A stretch of 9,016 nt of DNA from positions 1-9,016 of the forward strand of contig CAMVBT010000081.1 in the NCBI GenBank assembly GCA_947165805.1, given 5' to 3'. Positions 1 through 6,276 of the stretch are shown one piece after another. The translations under genes were made by a program, and so were the position numbers. Under the pieces are notes generated by a model that did no database searches, had not been told where the DNA came from, and saw nothing but the letters and a program-made list of their open reading frames with translations. The stretch is from an uncultured Clostridia bacterium (GTDB lineage: Bacteria > Bacillota > Clostridia > Oscillospirales > Ruminococcaceae). Every line of letters starts with the position of its first letter. The first letter of the stretch is position 1.

Positions 1-42
1 TTCCCCCCCCGTCCTGCGCTCGGAAATGTTACACCAACATAT

Positions 43-71
43 ATTATAACAGATAATATCGTTGATGTCAA
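43..71 (-). promoter_or_regulatory. Consensus promoter for a gene left of the window
   Basis: Read on the minus strand, a perfect TTGACA -35 box (66-71) is followed after exactly 17 nt by a perfect TATAAT -10 box (43-48). A TG one base upstream of the -10 gives an extended -10. Transcription would start near position 36 and run left out of the window, so its gene is not visible. The leader contains a run of eight G (3-10 as C on the plus strand). It is arranged back to back with the promoter at 86-114. Confidence 0.8.
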
Positions 72-85
72 TTGTATTATAATAC

Positions 86-114
86 TTGCAAAAAAAGAAA
101 AAACGTGGTATAAT
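86..114 (+). promoter_or_regulatory. Extended -10 promoter of the methyltransferase gene
   Basis: TTGCAA at 86-91 and TATAAT at 109-114 are separated by 17 nt, with TG at 106-107 forming an extended -10. The expected start site is near 121. This excludes the upstream ATG at 115 as a start codon, because it would lie before the transcript. Only 14 nt separate this -35 box from that of the opposing promoter, so the two promoters probably compete for or share regulators. Confidence 0.85.
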
Positions 115-132
115 ATGAGAAAAGAAAGATAC

Positions 133-140
133 AAGGGGGA
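133..140 (+). promoter_or_regulatory. SD site fixing the methyltransferase start
   Basis: AAGGGGGA lies 7 nt before ATG 148, which is normal spacing. No SD site precedes ATG 115. Together with the promoter position this sets the start at 148. Confidence 0.8.
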
Positions 141-147
141 AATTTCA

Positions 148-1590
148 ATGGAAAGCAAAAATACGGTATGGGATCTTTACGCTCCGGTGTACGACATTTT
201 CATGCGGGTGAACAGACCCGCGTATATGGAGATGTACGGCATGATACGCCGCGCGATAAAGGGAAAGACCGTACTTGAGATAGCCGCGGGAACAGGCCTT
301 ATCGCGAAGAACGTCGCCGATGCCGCCGAAAGCATGGTCGCTACCGATGTCGCCGAGAACCTGCTCGCCCGCGCGAGAACGGGATATGTGCCGCAGAACC
401 TCGACTTCCGTTACGCGGACGCGACGTTCCTGCCGTTCGACGATGACAGCTTCGATGTTGTCATCATCGCAAATGCCCTGCATATCGTTGACGCGCCCCG
501 CAAGGTGCTCGCCGAGATACGCCGCGTTCTCAGACCCGGCGGACGCCTGATAGCTCCGAATTTCCTGCACGCCGAGGCCGATACCGTCGGCAGGACAGTG
601 GTGAAGCTCCTCGGAGCCGCGGGCATCAAGTTCGAGAACGACTGGGACGAGAAGAACTATGAGCGCTTCATCGAGGGCAACGGCTTCAACATGATAAGCC
701 ATACCGTCCTGAAAGCCATGATACCCCTTATGTATGCCGAGTGCGAAATGACGGACGCACCGCTGAAAAAGACCTACTCGCTGTTCGACAGACTGCCGGA
801 TATGCCGGTGTACGGGAACCCCGTGCCGAGCGCGGCTCTGGCGGTGCTCGGAGGCGGAACGGGTGCGCTCGCGATAACGGCTCTGGCAGTAAATTCCGCC
901 GCGAAGAAGAAACAGTCGAAGGCTGGCGGAGCCGCGGCGTTCGTGCTGGCGGCGGGAGCTCTCGGCTGCGGTGCTGTCGCGGCATGGAGCGCCTACGCCC
1001 ATGTGAAGTTCTCCGATAACGGCTCGAGAAAGCTGTCAAGACACATCGCAGAAGGCATAGCAAAGCTGATAGACATTCCCGAGGGCGGACGCGGACTCGA
1101 TATAGGCTGCGGCAGCGGAGCTCTCACCATAGCCTGCGCAAAGCGCTGCAAGGGCGCAACTATGGTCGGACTTGACCTGCCTTCCGGCTGCGGAGTCTCC
1201 TCGCGCAGAAAGCTGTTCGAGTACAACGCCGCGACCGAGGGAGTCAAGGAGCGCACCGAGTTCGTCGAGGGCAGCGTCACCGAGCTGCCGTTCGAGGACG
1301 AGACCTTCGACGCGGTGACAGGGAGCTTCCCGGCGGGCAGGTCGCACGGGGATTTCTGCGGCATCGTTTCGGGAGCTCTGCGTACCCTGAAGAAGGGCGG
1401 AGTTTTCGCGATACACGATATCATCACCCCCGAGCGCTGCGGCGATGTGCAGGCATTCATGCAGTCTCTCCGTGACGCGGGCTACGAAAAGGTCGAGCTC
1501 ATCGGCACAACAAGCGGCCTGTTCATGACGGAAAAGGAAGCAAAGCGGCTCCTGCTCACGGGCTCCTCGGTACTGTACGGAAAGAAATAA
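148..1590 (+). CDS. Tandem class I SAM methyltransferase fusion with membrane hairpin
   Basis: A 480-aa protein with two SAM-dependent methyltransferase domains in one chain. Domain 1 (about residues 5-200) is Methyltransf_11/UbiE-like: the SAM-binding loop LEIAAGTG is at 43-50, the acidic ATD at 65-67, and the post-I block SFDVVIIANALH at 101-112. Two Ala/Gly-rich hydrophobic stretches (about 227-249 and 261-285) with a Lys-rich turn between them look like a membrane hairpin. Domain 2 (about 290-480) has the loop LDIGCGSGAL at 317-326, GLD at 341-343, and ends in VLYGKK. That pattern matches a Bacillota family in which two N-terminal helices precede a methyltransferase. Domain 2 lacks the Trp-containing motif usually found after GLD in that family (here PSGCGVSS). 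Substrates cannot be told; small molecules are more likely than DNA because no target-recognition or NPPY motif is present. It is transcribed alone from 86-114. The fusion is clear; the function is general only. Confidence 0.85.
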   Translation: MESKNTVWDLYAPVYDIFMRVNRPAYMEMYGMIRRAIKGKTVLEIAAGTGLIAKNVADAAESMVATDVAENLLARARTGYVPQNLDFRYADATFLPFDDDSFDVVIIANALHIVDAPRKVLAEIRRVLRPGGRLIAPNFLHAEADTVGRTVVKLLGAAGIKFENDWDEKNYERFIEGNGFNMISHTVLKAMIPLMYAECEMTDAPLKKTYSLFDRLPDMPVYGNPVPSAALAVLGGGTGALAITALAVNSAAKKKQSKAGGAAAFVLAAGALGCGAVAAWSAYAHVKFSDNGSRKLSRHIAEGIAKLIDIPEGGRGLDIGCGSGALTIACAKRCKGATMVGLDLPSGCGVSSRRKLFEYNAATEGVKERTEFVEGSVTELPFEDETFDAVTGSFPAGRSHGDFCGIVSGALRTLKKGGVFAIHDIITPERCGDVQAFMQSLRDAGYEKVELIGTTSGLFMTEKEAKRLLLTGSSVLYGKK

Positions 1591-1609
1591 GCGCGGAGCC
1601 CGCGCCCCC
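1591..1609 (+). repeat. 19-nt GC-rich hairpin repeat, copy 1
   Basis: GCGCGGAGCCCGCGCCCCC starts on the base after the methyltransferase stop codon and recurs exactly at 4506-4524. Its first 15 nt form a perfect hairpin (6-bp GCGCGG/CCGCGC stem, AGC loop). The flanks of the two copies do not match, which fits a dispersed non-coding repeat. It is too short to assign to a known repeat family. Confidence 0.6.
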
Positions 1610-1635
1610 GATATTTCCTACGGGAGTGTTTTTTT
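1603..1635 (+). terminator. Probable rho-independent terminator of the methyltransferase gene
   Basis: An imperfect stem pairs 1603-1610 with 1621-1628 (seven pairs including one G-U, plus one C-A mismatch, with a 10-nt loop). It is directly followed by seven T at 1629-1635. The stem is weak but in the right place. Its left arm overlaps the end of the repeat hairpin, so the two folds exclude each other. Confidence 0.5.
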
Positions 1636-1718
1636 CTTTCCGGTCGCTTCTACTATTGATTTTTTCTGATTTATATGCTATAAGCGCGGATATGCCGGAA
1701 AAAATTTTGTAAAAACTA

Positions 1719-1747
1719 TTGAAATAATCGGAAATAAATGTTATAAT
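1719..1747 (+). promoter_or_regulatory. Extended -10 promoter of the vWA-like gene
   Basis: TTGAAA at 1719-1724 and TATAAT at 1742-1747 have a 17-nt spacer, with TG at 1739-1740 giving an extended -10. Expected transcription start is near 1754, leaving a leader of about 28 nt that holds the SD sequence GGGAGGT (1767-1773), 8 nt before ATG 1782. Confidence 0.85.
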
Positions 1748-1781
1748 AAAAAATACAGAAAATAACGGGAGGTAAAAAATC

Positions 1782-2366
1782 ATGAATGACGCTCTTTCTT
1801 TACAGCTTTTTGCCTTTGACTGCAACGGTATAACACCCGAGCAGCACGATAACGCGATCGCCGCGATCAAGAAGTTCGGCAGCGCGCTCCGCAAGACCGG
1901 CAGACAGCAGAACGTTTCCGGTATCCTCTTCGTCGCTGATGAGGATATCAAGGTAGTCAATATGCCTCTGCGCAAATATAAGGTCGATGAGATAAGGATA
2001 GGCGGAGACAGCACAGGCGCCTGCCCGATGCTCGACCGTACAGCAAAGCTTATGGACGATGTGGGCGTAAGGCTCGCGGGGACTCCCGAGGAAGAACGCC
2101 CCTCGCAGGTCATACTCACGATCATAGTTTTCGGCCGCGACAACGCCAGCAAGCAGTGCACCTACGAGCAGCTCCACGATATGATAGCTCATCAGAGAGA
2201 TGTCTATAAGTGGAAGTTCTTCCTTATGACCGACTTCACGATCAATATGGAAAAGCTCGGTATTGCCGAAGAAGATACGATCATCATAAAGAAGAGCGAG
2301 AAGGACTGGTTCAAGCGCCCGTTCGCAGAGCTCACCGAAAAGCTGGTCGCATATCTGCCTCACTGA
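1782..2366 (+). CDS. vWA-fold protein with degenerate metal site (MIDAS)
   Basis: A 194-aa soluble protein with no signal peptide or membrane segment. Its layout matches a short cytoplasmic bacterial vWA family: an N-terminal strand ending in an Asp loop, a second strand ILFVADEDIKVV (48-59), a Gly-rich loop ending GACPMLD (79-85), and a late segment FGRDNASKQCTYEQLHDMI (117-135) that resembles the 'TDGxENAS...TYE' block of that family. All three metal-binding loops are altered. DxSxS reads DCNGI (13-17, only the first Asp kept), the MIDAS Thr position reads Cys81, and the Asp of TDG reads Phe117. It therefore probably keeps the fold without normal metal-dependent ligand binding. It has its own promoter and a strong terminator, so it is monocistronic. 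vWA proteins accompany Ter systems (TerY, TerF), and a Ter-type gene lies 2.4 kb away, but a link is only inferred. The fold call comes from pattern recognition, not a search. Confidence 0.7.
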   Translation: MNDALSLQLFAFDCNGITPEQHDNAIAAIKKFGSALRKTGRQQNVSGILFVADEDIKVVNMPLRKYKVDEIRIGGDSTGACPMLDRTAKLMDDVGVRLAGTPEEERPSQVILTIIVFGRDNASKQCTYEQLHDMIAHQRDVYKWKFFLMTDFTINMEKLGIAEEDTIIIKKSEKDWFKRPFAELTEKLVAYLPH

Positions 2367-2380
2367 AAATGAATAAGAAA

Positions 2381-2406
2381 AGAGGAGCCGCGGCTCCTCT
2401 TTTTTT
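2381..2406 (+). terminator. Perfect-palindrome terminator shared by convergent genes
   Basis: Positions 2381-2400 are a perfect 20-nt palindrome (AGAGGAGCCG and its complement) followed by TTTTTT (2401-2406). It ends the vWA-like gene. On the minus strand the same stem is followed by a T-rich tract and lies just beyond the stop codon (2405-2407) of the opposing membrane-protein gene, so it can act in both directions. The T tract overlaps that stop codon. Confidence 0.9.
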
Positions 2407-3004
2407 ATTCCTGATATTCCTCGGGCTCTCCGGACTGTTTCGGGAGCACGGACTTTTCCTGTTTTACCGGTTCATCGCCGGTCTTTTCGGAGGGCTGTTC
2501 CTCCTTTGTATGCGATCTTTGGGTCGGTGTGACGGTGCGGACTCCGTACTTCACCAGCTCGGTCGATGCCATGAGAAAACCTCCGAACAGCATAGCGCCG
2601 CACCCGAACGAATAATCGCCGTAGTCCGCGACGTTGAAGGTGTTTATCGCTATCACCATGGGATATACCGCGACCAGCAGCATATGCACCATACCGCCGG
2701 TCATCACCACGAACGCGGCTGTGTTCAGAGCGGTTATCACCTCGGCTATGAACGGTGTGCCGAATTTCTTGACCTGCACCATCGCAAGTATCATGAATAT
2801 CACGGAAACGATAAGTATGAGCATATCGACGCCCTCGGTTATCAGCTTCCATATCGCTTCATCATCGTTCATTCCGCTTAGGGGCGTGAGCAGATGCTTT
2901 ACGAACGAGTATCCGCAGATCGCGAGCGCTATGAACGATATTACGCTTACCGTGGCTATCAGCGCCGCGGGTTCGAGTATTTTCAGGTTTCTTTCGTCTT
3001 TCAT
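2405..3004 (-). CDS. Four-helix membrane protein with charged C-terminal tail (DUF2975-like?)
   Basis: A 199-aa integral membrane protein. Hydrophobic segments lie at about 12-35, 58-78, 95-118 and 132-148. The tail from about 155 to 199 is hydrophilic, rich in Lys, Glu, Gln and Pro, and probably cytoplasmic. The layout, with GTPF (82-85) after the second helix and a helix running into VKYGV (151-155), is reminiscent of DUF2975 membrane proteins. The tail is longer than usual for that family and no partner HTH regulator gene sits beside it, so the family call is tentative. It is the second gene of an operon, 4 nt after the peptidase stop. Its SD site AGAGAGGGA (3012-3020) lies inside the last codons of the peptidase gene, so the two are probably translationally coupled. 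A membrane partner or substrate of the peptidase is possible but unproven. Confidence 0.75.
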   Translation of the reverse strand: MKDERNLKILEPAALIATVSVISFIALAICGYSFVKHLLTPLSGMNDDEAIWKLITEGVDMLILIVSVIFMILAMVQVKKFGTPFIAEVITALNTAAFVVMTGGMVHMLLVAVYPMVIAINTFNVADYGDYSFGCGAMLFGGFLMASTELVKYGVRTVTPTQRSHTKEEQPSEKTGDEPVKQEKSVLPKQSGEPEEYQE

Positions 3005-3008
3005 TGTA

Positions 3009-4490
3009 TTATCCCTCTCTTATCGTATCATAGAGTATATTCACGGCTTCATCGGCGTCGCAGGCGATATCGGGCATGACGTATTTGTCCTTACATTCCT
3101 TGTCGGCGCGGAAGAAGCGCTTTGTCGAAACGTATATGAAGATCCCCGAAACGGGAAGTCTGAACCCCGTTATCTCGCCGAAGCCGTTGGGGTCGTTGCC
3201 GGGAGGCTCGCCTATCAGCGTGCCGAGCTTATTGTCCTTGATATACTGCGGGAACAGCATCGCGGAGCTGAAAGAGCCCGCCGATGTCAGCACATACAGC
3301 CTGCCGGTGAACAGCAGATCGGCGTACCGCTCGTTCACCGCGTAGTCGTTGCTGACCGGAGTGTAGAAAATGCCGAGTCTCTGCGTTTCCGAGGCGTATT
3401 TATACCCGTCGGTGTCGAGATAGCGTATGAACTCCACGGCTGTCATATCATTGCCGCCGCCGTTGTCCCGCAGATCGACCGCGAGGTTATGTATGCCCTT
3501 GGCTTTTATCTCCGTGAACATATCCCGCAGGCATTTTTGGTACTTGTCGTTGTATATGCATTCTTTCAGCGTGAGCACCGCGAGGCTTTCGGCTTCGTCG
3601 ATGCTGTAGCTTACGAACTCCCCACTGTCCGGGGTCACGCTTTCCTCGCCGTTGAACTCTATGTATTCCCTGTAAGTGACGAAATCATCGGAGGAGAAAG
3701 TCTCCGACAGCTCGCTGCCCGCGTCGTCCGTGAATGTGTATGTTATGTCCCCGGAAACGTCGAAGCCGAGGTAGTCAAGACCCTGCAGGTTCAGCAGGTC
3801 GTTCTTCATACATTCCAGTTCCCAACTCTCCGCCTCGAAGCTGTACAGGTCCCTGCTCGTTTCGAGCATCTCTTTTACGGTCTTTCCGTTCACCGCCGAG
3901 ACCTTGTATCCCGCGGACTTGAATCTGTAGTAATGTTTCAGGTACAGCGGCGCGGGGTATCTTCGCGAAACAGTGGTATGCGCGTCGCCGAGCGGCGAGA
4001 ATATATACGATACATACCGCGCGAGGCCGTTCACGGTCGTTCCGCCGTCCTTATCGGTGAGTTCCCTGACGCGGTCGTATCTCTGCCGCATCTCGGCTGT
4101 CAGGCCGTCCCGCAGAGCCGGGTGGCACTTGACCAGATATTTCACCGCATAGTCGAGGTCGGAAGCAGCCTCCGCCGCCGTGAGCCGTTTGTCGTAAGGC
4201 TCGGTCAGGGGCGTGTCGGTGACCCGGAAATAGATGTTGTTGAAATACGGGTCGCACCATACCCCTCCCAGTGAGGTCAGTATCACCGCCGCGGTCAGCA
4301 GCACGGAAACGATCTTCACGGGAAGTTTTGCGCCGCCCCTGACGAATATCAGAATCGTGACGGCGGTAATTGCCGCCAGCAGCGAGTATATCACCCATTC
4401 CGGCACTGCGAACAGGAACAGGTCTGCGGGGAACAATGCGACGGTTATTATACAGAGCAATATAAGCAGAGCGAAAAGCATTTTTTTCAT
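3009..4490 (-). CDS. Membrane-anchored S41-family (tail-specific protease-like) peptidase
   Basis: A 493-aa protein. The N terminus MKK leads into three hydrophobic segments (about 4-26, 31-50, 56-76); with the N terminus inside, the catalytic part from about 80 on would be extracellular. S41 features are in order: helical LGDAHT motif at 167-172, strand and loop LAVDLRDNGGGN at 336-347, nucleophile region TSAGSFSSA at 402-410 (Ser408 the likely nucleophile), GEPPG at 427-431, and a C-terminal MPDI block at 472-475. The family cleaves proteins, often near C termini. No clear PDZ domain is seen; a poorly recognised domain fills about 175-330. ATG 4490 is chosen because AAGGAG precedes it by 9 nt and the hydrophobic segments begin there. 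A longer reading to 4661 would begin inside the -35 box and is rejected. A second in-frame start at 4586 is discussed separately. First gene of an operon with the membrane protein. Confidence 0.85.
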   Translation of the reverse strand: MKKMLFALLILLCIITVALFPADLFLFAVPEWVIYSLLAAITAVTILIFVRGGAKLPVKIVSVLLTAAVILTSLGGVWCDPYFNNIYFRVTDTPLTEPYDKRLTAAEAASDLDYAVKYLVKCHPALRDGLTAEMRQRYDRVRELTDKDGGTTVNGLARYVSYIFSPLGDAHTTVSRRYPAPLYLKHYYRFKSAGYKVSAVNGKTVKEMLETSRDLYSFEAESWELECMKNDLLNLQGLDYLGFDVSGDITYTFTDDAGSELSETFSSDDFVTYREYIEFNGEESVTPDSGEFVSYSIDEAESLAVLTLKECIYNDKYQKCLRDMFTEIKAKGIHNLAVDLRDNGGGNDMTAVEFIRYLDTDGYKYASETQRLGIFYTPVSNDYAVNERYADLLFTGRLYVLTSAGSFSSAMLFPQYIKDNKLGTLIGEPPGNDPNGFGEITGFRLPVSGIFIYVSTKRFFRADKECKDKYVMPDIACDADEAVNILYDTIREG

Positions 4491-4499
4491 ACAAGTCAA

Positions 4500-4505
4500 C
4501 TCCTT
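4500..4505 (-). promoter_or_regulatory. SD site for the S41 peptidase
   Basis: On the minus strand AAGGAG lies 9 nt before ATG 4490. All but its last base belongs to the repeated sequence at 4501-4514, so the repeat itself supplies the ribosome binding site. Confidence 0.75.
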
Positions 4506-4612
4506 GCGCGGAGCCCGCGCCCCCAAACCGTAAGCTGCCTCACAGCAGGCGGAAACTCTCTGCCTCGCAGCCGTCGGATACAGCATTATGGTATATCTTC
4601 CTTGCGCGGAGC
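4501..4612. repeat. Repeat-bearing leader of the peptidase operon
   Basis: TCCTTGCGCGGAGC occurs at 4501-4514 and again in the same orientation at 4599-4612, 98 nt apart. The first copy overlaps the longer repeat GCGCGGAGCCCGCGCCCCC (4506-4524) that also follows the methyltransferase gene at 1591-1609. Between the copies an 11-nt sequence recurs with one mismatch (4535-4545 and 4560-4570). The structure suggests a small duplicated or inserted non-coding element in the 5' leader. No transposase or target-site duplication is evident. Confidence 0.55.
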
Positions 4613-4632
4613 AGTCATTTATACAACAACAT

Positions 4633-4661
4633 ATTATATCATAATTAAGTTTAAATGTCAA
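4633..4661 (-). promoter_or_regulatory. Perfect consensus promoter of the peptidase operon
   Basis: On the minus strand, TTGACA (4656-4661) and TATAAT (4633-4638) are both perfect and separated by 17 nt, with TG forming an extended -10. Expected start is near 4626, giving a leader of about 136 nt before ATG 4490. This is much longer than the roughly 26-31-nt leaders of the plus-strand genes here. It is back to back with the promoter at 4711-4739. Confidence 0.9.
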
Positions 4662-4710
4662 TAATTGTCCCGGTAATCGGACATTTCAGGTAAAAATACG
4701 CCGCGAACGA

Positions 4711-4739
4711 TTGAAAAATCCCGTCCGGTGTGTTATAAT
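4711..4739 (+). promoter_or_regulatory. Promoter of the TerB-ATPase-helicase operon
   Basis: TTGAAA at 4711-4716 and TATAAT at 4734-4739 are spaced by 17 nt, with TG at 4731-4732 as extended -10. Start is expected near 4746, about 31 nt before GTG 4777. No operator-like inverted repeat is obvious around it, so constitutive expression is plausible. Confidence 0.85.
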
Positions 4740-4760
4740 AATATGGAATGAACTCGGGAC

Positions 4761-4769
4761 AGGGGGTGA
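4761..4769 (+). promoter_or_regulatory. SD site fixing the GTG start of the TerB-type gene
   Basis: AGGGGGTGA differs by one base from the ideal AGGAGGTGA and ends 7 nt before GTG 4777. An earlier in-frame TTG at 4711 lies in the -35 box and cannot be a start. Confidence 0.75.
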
Positions 4770-4776
4770 CGGAACG

Positions 4777-6276
4777 GTGGACGAAAAGGCACAGCTTGCG
4801 GACATATACAGGCTGATACAGCAGATAACAGAGGACGACAAGCTGAAAAAGAACGCTGCGGAGGACGGTGTCTACCGTGACGAGCCCATACTGCGCACTG
4901 CGGCACAGATACCGCGTCCCGCGCAGAGATCAGCGGTCCCGGAGCGCGTAAGCCGTATGCGCGATATCGCCTTTGCCGACAATATGTACTGGCAGCCGAA
5001 GGAGCGCGTCTTTCTCGCGCAGGCGGAGTTCATGGAGGACTACGAGGACGACCTTGAATACACGGGCAGGTTTGAACGGTATTTCCCGACCTACGCGGAT
5101 ATGAACATCGAGCAGTTACGGGGTTATTTCACATGGCGGACTGCCGCGCGCAGAGGTGAATACAGACCCGCTCCCGTGTCCTTCGTGAGTGTGCTGTGCT
5201 ATGAGCTGATAAACGGCATCGGCGCAAAGAGCCCGGAGGAGAGCATCGCGAAGCTCGCGGAGATACGCGGCAAATGCGATATCCCGGCATCTCTGAAAAC
5301 GGAGATAGACCGGTGGATAAAAGACCTCGTCATCTACCACAGACTGCCCGCTCAGCTTGCGCAGGTATCGGGGAGTGAGATGTTACCGGCTGTGTCGGCG
5401 CTGATGAACTGCGGCGTCGGCAGCGATGAGGAGCTGTTTGACGCGGTGAAGCTGCTCTCGTCCTGCGATATCGGAAAGTCCCCGTTCTACAGGGCGTACC
5501 CCGACGATATGCGGGCTGTGGTGTGCGATGTGGTACGCTGTCTCGCCGGAAGTCCTGAGTCCGCAGCGGAGCTGCTGGGCGGACGGACGAGGACGTATCA
5601 TCAGCTGTTCCGCACCGCGGTATTTGTCGATAAGCTGCGCGGAAGGAGTTTCGTGTATGAGTTCGGCGACTGCGAGAGATACGAATGTGTAAATGGGATA
5701 TGGTACTGCGAGAAGCTGAATGTCATACCCGGCGGCAGCCGTGTTCTCGGCGGGCTTTTGCGCTCGGTGGATCATTTCATGCGCGAGAGGTATAAGTTCA
5801 GGTTCAGGCTCGGCGGCTGTGCTGCATCTCCGGAGGAGGCAGAGTTGATCGCTGCCGCCATGGACAGGCTGGACGAGGCAAAGAAGCGCGAACAGACCGC
5901 GAAGATAGAGATAGATGTGACGAAGCTCTGCGGCATAAGGCAGTCCGCCGACATCATACGCGACAGGCTGATAGTTGAGGAGGAGCCCGAAGCTCCCGCA
6001 GCCCCGGAGCTCGTACCGGAGCCGGAGCAGTCCGTGCCGGAGGACAGCGGCCTGCCGCTGAACGGGGGCGAGCTGGGTTATCTGCGCTGTCTGCTTTACG
6101 GCGGGGACGCGAACGCCGCCGCGAAGGCCGCGGGCAGTATGCCCTCGCTGCTTGCCGACGCGATAAACGAAAAGCTGTTCGACCTGTTCGGGGACACGGT
6201 GATAGACCTGTCCGGCTCCGAACCGGGCGTGATAGAGGATTATACGGACGAACTGAAAGGAATGATAACGGAATGA
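4777..6276 (+). CDS. TerB-N / TerB-C domain protein
   Basis: A 499-aa cytoplasmic protein starting at GTG. Residues about 60-200 look like a TerB N-terminal domain: FADNMYW at 66-72, then YFTWRTAARRGEY at 117-129 and CYELINGIG at 141-149, the usual landmarks. The C-terminal part resembles TerB-C: EIDVTKLCGIRQSADIIRDRLIVEEE at about 377-402, then an acidic Pro/Glu-rich linker (about 402-424) and a terminal block with EINEKLFDLFGD-like sequence (INEKLFDLFGDTVID) near 465-480. No TerB core domain is apparent in the middle. TerB-N and TerB-C belong to the tellurite-resistance-linked (Ter) domain set and are thought to act in stress or defence complexes; no enzymatic activity is known to me. It overlaps the next gene by 4 nt (ATGA), pointing to a complex with the ATPase and helicase. 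Domain calls rest on motif recognition. Confidence 0.85.
   Translation: MDEKAQLADIYRLIQQITEDDKLKKNAAEDGVYRDEPILRTAAQIPRPAQRSAVPERVSRMRDIAFADNMYWQPKERVFLAQAEFMEDYEDDLEYTGRFERYFPTYADMNIEQLRGYFTWRTAARRGEYRPAPVSFVSVLCYELINGIGAKSPEESIAKLAEIRGKCDIPASLKTEIDRWIKDLVIYHRLPAQLAQVSGSEMLPAVSALMNCGVGSDEELFDAVKLLSSCDIGKSPFYRAYPDDMRAVVCDVVRCLAGSPESAAELLGGRTRTYHQLFRTAVFVDKLRGRSFVYEFGDCERYECVNGIWYCEKLNVIPGGSRVLGGLLRSVDHFMRERYKFRFRLGGCAASPEEAELIAAAMDRLDEAKKREQTAKIEIDVTKLCGIRQSADIIRDRLIVEEEPEAPAAPELVPEPEQSVPEDSGLPLNGGELGYLRCLLYGGDANAAAKAAGSMPSLLADAINEKLFDLFGDTVIDLSGSEPGVIEDYTDELKGMITE

Noticed and set aside
115..147. Eleven extra residues at the start of the methyltransferase from ATG 115
   Set aside because: ATG 115 directly follows the TATAAT box and precedes the expected transcription start. 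The SD at 133-140 serves ATG 148.
148..1590. DNA-modification methyltransferase partner of the helicase operon
   Set aside because: The domains are UbiE/Methyltransf_11-like, lack DNA-methylase catalytic motifs and target-recognition regions, and the gene has its own promoter and is separated by an oppositely oriented operon.
2634..4274. A 546-codon open frame on the plus strand across the peptidase region
   Set aside because: It lies antisense to the S41 peptidase, which has clear family motifs, and covers parts of two minus-strand genes. It has no recognisable domain and no SD at its start. It is a shadow produced by GC-rich codon bias.
4501..4612. CRISPR array or insertion sequence in the repeat-bearing leader
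   Set aside because: There are only two copies of a 14-nt repeat, no regular spacers, no transposase and no terminal inverted repeats.
4587..4661. Peptidase start at 4661
   Set aside because: It falls within the -35 box of the peptidase promoter, so it would not be transcribed from it, and the added residues look non-coding.
4711..4776. TTG start at 4711 for the TerB-type protein
   Set aside because: That codon is part of the -35 box. GTG 4777 has a near-ideal SD and lies downstream of the promoter.
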